Shown: one piece after another, positions 4,974 to 10,047 of the stretch
Position numbering within the stretch: position 1 is the stretch's first letter
Layout: each line of letters begins with the position of its first letter
The notes under the pieces: model-generated
What the model was told of the DNA's origin: nothing
Database searches by the model: none
Seen by the model: only the letters and a program-made list of their open reading frames with translations
Position numbers and translations under genes: made by a program
Source: Verrucomicrobiales bacterium
GTDB taxonomy: Bacteria; Verrucomicrobiota; Verrucomicrobiia; Verrucomicrobiales; DEV007
Length of the DNA: 10,047 nt
Direction: 5' to 3'
Assembly: GCA_021648365.1 (NCBI GenBank)
Contig: JAKISY010000136.1
Span: forward strand, 1 to 10,047

Positions 4974-6077
4974 TCACGGATTGAGGGCTTGCAGGGATTT
5001 GGCGAGGAATTTACCATTTTTACGGATCAGTTTGCCGTCGAAGTAGATTTCTCCGCCGCCGTAGTCGGGGCGTTGGATGTTGACCATGTCCCAGTGGATC
5101 TGTGAGCGGTTACCATTGTCGGCTACGCCTTCGTAGGCTTGTCCTGCTGCCATGTGGAAGGAGCCACCGATTTTTTCATCGAAGAGGATGTCGCGCATCG
5201 GGTGTTTGATCTCATTATTGAAGCCGATGGCAAATTCGCCGATGTAGCGTGCGCCGGGATCGGAGTCGAATATTTTGTTGATGGCTTTAGTTTTGCTACC
5301 TGCGTCGGCGTGGACGATTTTGCCTTTTTCGAATTCGAGGCAGATGTTGTCGAAGGCGATGCCTTGATAGACGGTGGGTGCGTTGAAGGTGACTTTGCCT
5401 TCGATGGAGTTTTTGACGGGGGAGGAGAAGACTTCGCCGTCGGGGATGTTGTGGGTGCCATCGGCGATGAGAGCCTCTAGCCCTTCCATGCTGAAGTGGA
5501 GGTCGGTGCCTGGGCCTTTGAGGTGGACTTTTTTGGTTTTGTCCATCAGCCGTTTGAGAGCCTTCATGGTGGGTTGCATTTTGGCGTAATCGAGCAGGCA
5601 GACTTTGAAATAGAAGTCTTCGAAGGCTTGTGTGGACATGTTGGCTTGCTGCGCCATCGATGCGGTGGGCCAGCGCAGCACGCACCAGCGGGTCTGGTTG
5701 ACGCGGTAGTTCTGCACGGCGCGCATTTTGGCGGCGATGGTCTTCATGCGCTTGGCGGGCACGTCGGAGAGTTCGTTGATGTTATCTGCTCCGCGCAGGG
5801 CGATGTAGGCGTCCATGTTTTTCATCTGCGCGAGGGCGAGCTTGGAGCTGATGCTGACTTGTTCTTCATTGGCACCGATTGCTATTTCGCGGGAGAGGCG
5901 CGAGTGGTTGATGTTGATGAAGGGGATGCCGCCGGCGGCTCGGGTTTCGCGGATCAGGGCGAGTCCGATGGAGTCGGGCACGTCGTAGAGATCGATGAGG
6001 ACTTTTTCTCCCCGTTTGATTTTTGTCGAATAACGGACAAGCTGTTTGGCGAGTTGGTCAATACGTGGATCGTGCAT
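4974..6077 (-). CDS. M29-family metallo-aminopeptidase
   Basis: M29 aminopeptidases (AmpS/PepS/AmpT type) are cytoplasmic two-metal enzymes that remove N-terminal residues from peptides. The 367-aa protein has the expected metal ligands in order: Glu215 in NIPDGEVF, Glu281 in IGEFAIG, His308 in FHMAAG, and His328/Asp330 in IHWDM. The N-terminal half (RIDQLAKQLVRYSTKIKRGE) also matches the family opening. It is somewhat shorter than the roughly 400-residue members I recall. There is no signal peptide. The ATG at 6077 follows an A-rich stretch without a Shine-Dalgarno. It is divergent from the RfaE2-PurN gene and upstream of crcB in the same direction. The coding strand is C-rich, because the strand bias of this region is set by the plus strand and not by gene direction. 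Confidence 0.93.
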   Translation of the reverse strand: MHDPRIDQLAKQLVRYSTKIKRGEKVLIDLYDVPDSIGLALIRETRAAGGIPFININHSRLSREIAIGANEEQVSISSKLALAQMKNMDAYIALRGADNINELSDVPAKRMKTIAAKMRAVQNYRVNQTRWCVLRWPTASMAQQANMSTQAFEDFYFKVCLLDYAKMQPTMKALKRLMDKTKKVHLKGPGTDLHFSMEGLEALIADGTHNIPDGEVFSSPVKNSIEGKVTFNAPTVYQGIAFDNICLEFEKGKIVHADAGSKTKAINKIFDSDPGARYIGEFAIGFNNEIKHPMRDILFDEKIGGSFHMAAGQAYEGVADNGNRSQIHWDMVNIQRPDYGGGEIYFDGKLIRKNGKFLAKSLQALNP

Positions 6078-6145
6078 GGTTTTACGTTGAGGTTGATGTT
6101 TTGAAAATAATAGAGGGTATATGAATACACTGCTTAGGCGATTCT
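6078..6145. promoter_or_regulatory. Divergent intergenic region, likely promoters both ways
   Basis: This 68-bp AT-rich gap separates two divergent genes, so promoters for both should lie here or extend into them. A TATTAT on the minus strand and TTGAAA plus TATATG-like elements on the plus strand are visible, but none has a matched pair at normal spacing. No specific -10/-35 assignment is made. Confidence 0.35.
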
Positions 6146-7222
6146 ATGAAGGAAAATAATTACGTTTCTGATTTGGCGGAACTGGCGGCTTGGCGTGATG
6201 CTTTGGCGGTGGAGGGTAAGCGGGTGGTTTTGACTAATGGTTGTTTTGATTTGTTGCATGCTGGGCATGTGCGCTATCTGAAGGAGGCGCGGGCTTTGGG
6301 CGATGCGCTGGTGGTGGCGGTGAATGCGGATGCTTCGGTGCGGGCACTGAAGGGGGAGGGGCGTCCGGTGCATAGTGCGGAGGATCGCGCGGAGATTCTG
6401 TGTGCTTTGCGGGCGGTGGATCGGGTGGTGGTGTTTGATCAAGCGAGGGTGACGGGGGTGATTGAGGAGCTGCGGCCACAGGTCTATGCCAAGGGGGGCG
6501 ATTACACGGTGGAGAGTTTGAATGACGAGGAGCGTGCGGCTTTGCAGGAGGTGGGGGCGGAGATTTGTATTTTATCGTTGCTGGAGGGGCGTTCGACCAG
6601 TGAGACTTTGAAAAAGCTGGCGGTGACGGATGGGGGTGCTGCGTCTTTGCCTAAGTTGGGGGTTTTGGGTTCGGGCAAGGGTTCGAATTTGGCGGCTATT
6701 TTTGAAAAAATCGATGCGGGGGAGTTGCAGGCTGAGGTGGCGGTGGTGATTTCCGATGTACCCGATGCGGGGATTCTGGATTTGGCAAGAGAACGGGGGA
6801 TTCAGGCGATCTGGATTGATCCGTGTGGCGAGAAGCGGGGGCGCTTGAGTGATGCTGCGATCAAGGAAATCACGGATCGCTTGCGTGCGGCGGGGGTGGA
6901 GCTGGTGGTGCTGGCGGGGTTTATGAAGATCGTGAGGGGGGGGTTGTTGCAACAATATACGGGTAGGATGATCAATATTCATCCGTCGCTGCTGCCAAAA
7001 CACAAGGGGCTGGGAGCTTGGAAGCAGGCTTTGGTGGCGGGAGATCAGGAGGCGGGATGTACGGTGCACTGGGTATCTGAGGGGGTGGATACTGGGGAAA
7101 TTTTGGGGCAGGCGAGGGTGCCGATCCTGGAGGGAGATACGGCGGAAACGCTGCATGCACGGATTCAAAAGCAGGAGCATCAACTGTATGCGAGGGTGAT
7201 TGGTGAGCTTTTGGATCAATGA
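6146..7222 (+). CDS. Fusion of RfaE2/HldE-type nucleotidyltransferase with PurN
   Basis: Two complete enzyme domains lie in one 358-aa chain. Residues about 5-160 are a cytidylyltransferase-fold domain of the HldE C-terminal type: TNGCFDLLHAGHVRYL with HxGH at 38-41, EGRPVHSAEDRAEIL, KGGDY, and GRSTSETLKKL. This type adenylylates D-glycero-beta-D-manno-heptose 1-phosphate for LPS core synthesis. Residues about 169-358 are glycinamide ribonucleotide formyltransferase (third step of purine synthesis, using 10-formyltetrahydrofolate): GSGKGSNL (175-182), LAGFMKIV, INIHPSLLPKHKG with catalytic Asn277 and His279, and Asp315 in EGVDTGE, 38 residues after the Asn as in E. coli PurN. The linker is only about 10 residues (TDGGAASLPK). 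Both active sites look intact. In E. coli the adenylyltransferase is fused to the heptose kinase, not to PurN. The ATG at 6146 lacks a clear Shine-Dalgarno. Confidence 0.93.
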   Translation: MKENNYVSDLAELAAWRDALAVEGKRVVLTNGCFDLLHAGHVRYLKEARALGDALVVAVNADASVRALKGEGRPVHSAEDRAEILCALRAVDRVVVFDQARVTGVIEELRPQVYAKGGDYTVESLNDEERAALQEVGAEICILSLLEGRSTSETLKKLAVTDGGAASLPKLGVLGSGKGSNLAAIFEKIDAGELQAEVAVVISDVPDAGILDLARERGIQAIWIDPCGEKRGRLSDAAIKEITDRLRAAGVELVVLAGFMKIVRGGLLQQYTGRMINIHPSLLPKHKGLGAWKQALVAGDQEAGCTVHWVSEGVDTGEILGQARVPILEGDTAETLHARIQKQEHQLYARVIGELLDQ

Positions 7223-7277
7223 GAAGTTTTCCATAAAGTTGCTTGCGGTATCATGAGGATTCTTTTATCAAGGAGCT

Positions 7278-7778
7278 ATGAGTGAAGACACCGATAAAAA
7301 CAAATTGCCAGAAGACGAAGAGAATGAGGCGGCTGCACCACCACCGATGGATATCGAAGTGGAGCTAGTAGGTGCCGATGAAGGTTCTGCTGATGATGAG
7401 GCTCAGGGCGAAGAGGGCTCGGGTTTGCTAGGCAAAGGCAAGTTGTCGGTGAAGGAGGATAAGACTTTTGGTATGTTGTCTCATTTGCTGGGGGCTTTCA
7501 CGGCTTTTGTTGGACCGTTGATTATTTGGATGATTAAGAAGGAAGACAGTCCTTTTGTGGAGGATCAAGGCAAGGAGGCGTTGAACTTCCAGATCACGAT
7601 AACTATCGCGTATGTCGTAGCGACGATCTTAGGGATGATTCCTTTTGTAGCGTGTTTGACGTTTATGTTGTATCCAGCTATTTGGGTTGTGGGTGTGGTA
7701 TTTGCTATCATGGGCTGTTTGAAAGCGAATGAGGGTGAACTTTATCGTTATCCCTATACTTTGCGTTTGATCAAATAG
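7278..7778 (+). CDS. DUF4870 membrane protein with acidic N-terminal tail
   Basis: A 166-aa protein of the DUF4870 (Tic20-like) group, whose function is unknown. The domain begins near residue 58 with FGMLSHLLGAFTAFVGPLIIWMIKKEDSPFVEDQGKEALNFQ, the hallmark block. Two further hydrophobic segments follow (about 106-125 and 127-147), then the typical ending NEGELYRYPYTLRLIK. The first ~50 residues are an extra low-complexity tail with a large excess of Asp and Glu, presumably on one face of the membrane. AAGGAG at 7270-7275 precedes the ATG by only 2 nt, a tight but plausible ribosome site and the clearest in the window. It follows the fusion gene by 55 nt and precedes the helicase by 49 nt, so these three may form an operon. 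Confidence 0.88.
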   Translation: MSEDTDKNKLPEDEENEAAAPPPMDIEVELVGADEGSADDEAQGEEGSGLLGKGKLSVKEDKTFGMLSHLLGAFTAFVGPLIIWMIKKEDSPFVEDQGKEALNFQITITIAYVVATILGMIPFVACLTFMLYPAIWVVGVVFAIMGCLKANEGELYRYPYTLRLIK

Positions 7779-7827
7779 TCGTCATAGGTTTGCAGTTTGA
7801 TTTCGTTGAGCTTGGATATTTAGCATA

Positions 7828-9837
7828 ATGGCATCTATTTTATCGGGCTTGAACCCGGCTCAAGACGCGGCGGTCAAGCAGATGCGTGGGCCGGTGCTGA
7901 TTCTCGCGGGTGCGGGTACGGGCAAGACTCGGGTGATCACGGCGCGCATTGCTTATATGCTGAAACAGGGGGTGTCGCCGGATAAGATCTTGGCGGTCAC
8001 TTTCACCAACAAGGCGGCGGCTGAGATGCGGCAGCGGGTGGCGGGGGCGGTGCCGAAGGCGGCGGCAAAGAAGGTGACGGTATCGACTTTTCATTCGCTG
8101 TGTGTGCGCATTCTGCGCGAGTCGATCACGGTGTTGGGTTACAAAAAGAATTTTACGATTTACGATCAGTCGGATCAGGTGGGTCTGATTCGGCGCATCA
8201 TTGTGCGCAAGGCGGCGGGGGACGAGAAGCTCGAACCGAAGGTGGCACAGAGTATGATCAGTTCGGCTAAGAACAAGGGGAATCCGGTATCGGATAAGGC
8301 GGACTCGTTGATCTCGGAGGTGTTTAATGCTTATCAGGCGGAGTTGAAGCAGCTCAATGCGGTGGATTTTGATGACCTGATGCTGCTGGCGGTGGAGATC
8401 TTGAAGGTATCGCCTGAGACGAAACATATCTGGCGGCAGCGTTTTGAGTTCATGATGGTCGATGAGTTTCAGGACACCAATGCGCTACAGATGCAGTTGG
8501 TGCAGTTGTTGGTGCGACCCGAGAACAACAATGTCTGTGTGGTGGGCGATGATGACCAGAGTATCTACGGGTTTCGTGGTGCGGAAATCACTAATATCTT
8601 GGACTTTGAGAGATTTTTTCCCAATCCGAAAGTGATCAAGCTGGAGGAGAACTACCGTTCGACCAATATCATTCTGAAGCTGGCGAATTCGGTGATCAAA
8701 AACAATGTCGGGCGACGGGAAAAGACGCTGTGGTCTTCGAAGGGGGATGGGGATGTACCTAGATTGATGGGTATGCCGGATGAGGAGACGGAGGCGGAGG
8801 CTTTGGTGTATGAGATCCTGGAGCAACGTCAGGAGAACAAAAGGGAGTGGGAGGATTTTGCTATTCTGTTCCGGATGAATACGCAGTCGCGTTTGTTTGA
8901 GCAGGCTTTGCGGGAGCAGGAGATACCTTATCGGATCTTGGGTGGGCAGAGTTTTTTCGAAAAACGTGAGGTGAAGGATGTGCTGTCCTACATGGCGCTG
9001 TTTTTGAACCCTGAGGATGACGTGAGTCTGCTACGGGTGATCAATAATCCGCCGAGGGGGATTGGCAATACGACGATTGCTACGGCGACGGAGTATTCGA
9101 TACAAAAAGATTGCAGTGTTTTTGCGGCTTTGCGTGACAAGGAGTATTTGGTCAACTTATCGACGCGTGCGCGCACGGCGGTGCGGGCTTTTCGGGATAT
9201 GGTGGATGGTTACACGGAGGTGGTGAAAAGCGATACTTTGGACTACGCTTCGATGGCTTCGTCGTTGCTCAATGAAATTGGGTTCATGGACTATGTGCGG
9301 CGAGGTTGTCGCACTCCGGAGGAGGCACTAGCGAGGGAGCAGACGGTGAATGATGTGTTGGAGAGTATGAAGAGTCACCGTGAGCGCAGTGCGTCGTCGG
9401 GTGGTCTGAGTGACTTCATGGACAGTGTGGCTCTGCGTAAGGAGAAAGAGGATCGCGATGATGGGGAGCGAGGTTATGGGGTGTCGCTGATTACGATGCA
9501 TGCGGCTAAAGGCTTAGAGTTTCCGGTGGTGTATGTGTGTGGGCTTGAGCAAAATGTGCTACCGCATTCGCGTTCGCTGGAGGAGGGGAGTATCGATGAG
9601 GAGCGGCGTATTTTGTATGTGGCGCTGACGCGGGCGATGGAACAACTGACGATGACCTGGTGTTTCACGCGTAAGAAGTGGGGGCAGAAGCAGGGCTGTC
9701 AGTTGAGTTGTTTTGTCGATGAGTTTGGCGAAGGCTTGTATGAAGAGATCGACTATGAAGACTTGGTGGCTGAACCGGCGAGCGAGGAGGAGGTGGGCGA
9801 TTATTTTGATCAAATTCGGCAGATGTTATCGGGGTGA
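7828..9837 (+). CDS. Rep/PcrA/UvrD-type superfamily 1A DNA helicase
   Basis: A 3'-5' DNA helicase for repair or restart of stalled replication. All SF1A motifs are present: Q-motif LNPAQ (8-12), Walker A AGAGTGKT (27-34), motif Ia AVTFTNKAAAEM (56-67), motif II DEFQDT (212-217), motif III GDDDQSIYGFRG (240-251), motif IV EENYRST, motif V SLITMHAAKGLEFP, and motif VI EERRILYVALTRA (591-603). At 669 aa it is close to Rep in length and shorter than UvrD or PcrA, with an acidic C-terminal tail and no obvious extra C-terminal domain. Choosing between Rep and PcrA needs a tree, so no symbol is given. The start at 7828 places the Q-motif correctly; no strong Shine-Dalgarno precedes it. Confidence 0.95.
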   Translation: MASILSGLNPAQDAAVKQMRGPVLILAGAGTGKTRVITARIAYMLKQGVSPDKILAVTFTNKAAAEMRQRVAGAVPKAAAKKVTVSTFHSLCVRILRESITVLGYKKNFTIYDQSDQVGLIRRIIVRKAAGDEKLEPKVAQSMISSAKNKGNPVSDKADSLISEVFNAYQAELKQLNAVDFDDLMLLAVEILKVSPETKHIWRQRFEFMMVDEFQDTNALQMQLVQLLVRPENNNVCVVGDDDQSIYGFRGAEITNILDFERFFPNPKVIKLEENYRSTNIILKLANSVIKNNVGRREKTLWSSKGDGDVPRLMGMPDEETEAEALVYEILEQRQENKREWEDFAILFRMNTQSRLFEQALREQEIPYRILGGQSFFEKREVKDVLSYMALFLNPEDDVSLLRVINNPPRGIGNTTIATATEYSIQKDCSVFAALRDKEYLVNLSTRARTAVRAFRDMVDGYTEVVKSDTLDYASMASSLLNEIGFMDYVRRGCRTPEEALAREQTVNDVLESMKSHRERSASSGGLSDFMDSVALRKEKEDRDDGERGYGVSLITMHAAKGLEFPVVYVCGLEQNVLPHSRSLEEGSIDEERRILYVALTRAMEQLTMTWCFTRKKWGQKQGCQLSCFVDEFGEGLYEEIDYEDLVAEPASEEEVGDYFDQIRQMLSG

Positions 9838-9879
9838 TATTGGATTGACAGGAGCTGAATCAGAGCTTGATTGGGGGCG

Positions 9880-10047
9880 ATGCGATTAGGTTTCATCAGA
9901 GTGGTAGTATTGGTGAGCGCGTTCATTTTGAGCGGTGCGCCAAGTGCTTTGATGCAGGTGGGGGCGTGGGCAGTGATGCTGGGTCAAGGCAATGGTGAGC
10001 AAGAGGTGGTGAGTGCCGCACGAGTGATTTTTTTGGGCACGGCACCT
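9880..10047 (+). CDS. Start of a probable exported protein (partial)
   Basis: An open frame begins at an ATG 5 nt after a GGGGG tract and runs off the window, giving 56 residues. It starts with a short basic segment (MRLGFIR) and a hydrophobic core (VVVLVSAFILSG) followed by small residues (APSA), a good fit to a signal peptide or N-terminal membrane anchor. The next part reads LMQVGAWAVMLGQ. I do not recognise the protein from this fragment. It lies 42 nt after the helicase on the same strand. No terminator is evident between them. Confidence 0.6.
   Translation, partial: MRLGFIRVVVLVSAFILSGAPSALMQVGAWAVMLGQGNGEQEVVSAARVIFLGTAP

Noticed and set aside
4471..4977. A 168-codon minus-strand frame overlapping crcB
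   Set aside because: Its composition is low-complexity (Arg, His, Pro, Ser), its N-terminus is the translated heptad repeat, and crcB in the other frame has full family signatures.
5139..6104. Long plus-strand open frames antisense to the aminopeptidase
   Set aside because: They mirror a real gene with clear M29 metal-binding motifs. The strong plus-strand G bias keeps stop codons rare in antisense frames.
6234..7234. Minus-strand frames antisense to the RfaE2-PurN fusion
   Set aside because: They are rich in His, Pro, Gln and Arg with no domain signal, and they overlap two intact enzyme domains on the plus strand.

Overview
The window joins two different kinds of DNA. Bases 1 to about 4,300 are accessory. 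Five genes, all on the minus strand, sit between imperfect inverted repeats that I read as integron attC sites, so this stretch is a gene-cassette array. The main evidence is that each of the five cassettes starts with a 7-base core (on the minus strand GTTCTGT, GTTCGGT, GTTGGAC, GTTCGAC and GTTCTGC) whose exact reverse complement lies near that cassette's own 3' end. This is what the R' and R'' boxes of a circularised cassette should look like. Four of the five start codons lie 11-14 nt after the predicted crossover. No integrase gene is visible, so this is either an integrase-less attC cluster or the end of an array whose integrase lies outside the window.

In transcription order (right to left) the cassettes encode a 133-residue two-helix membrane protein, an unrecognised 169-residue protein, an IS91-type HUH (Y2) transposase, a DUF3800 protein (RNase H-like fold), and a 172-residue protein that looks like a PD-(D/E)xK-type nuclease. 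A TATAAT box inside a 9-bp dyad lies just ahead of the first cassette and could be the array promoter.

Bases about 4,545-10,047 look like ordinary chromosome. On the minus strand an M29-family aminopeptidase is followed by crcB/fluC. Divergently on the plus strand run a fusion of an RfaE2/HldE-type nucleotidyltransferase with PurN, an acidic-tailed DUF4870 membrane protein, a Rep/PcrA/UvrD helicase, and the start of a probably exported protein. The plus strand is strongly G-rich over C here even where the genes lie on the minus strand, and this bias stops at the cassette array. That supports a foreign origin for the array.

The organism is a Gram-negative-type bacterium (heptose activation for LPS) with moderate GC and weak or absent Shine-Dalgarno sequences. 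I would guess Verrucomicrobiota or a related PVC lineage, at low confidence, because no rRNA or lineage marker is present.
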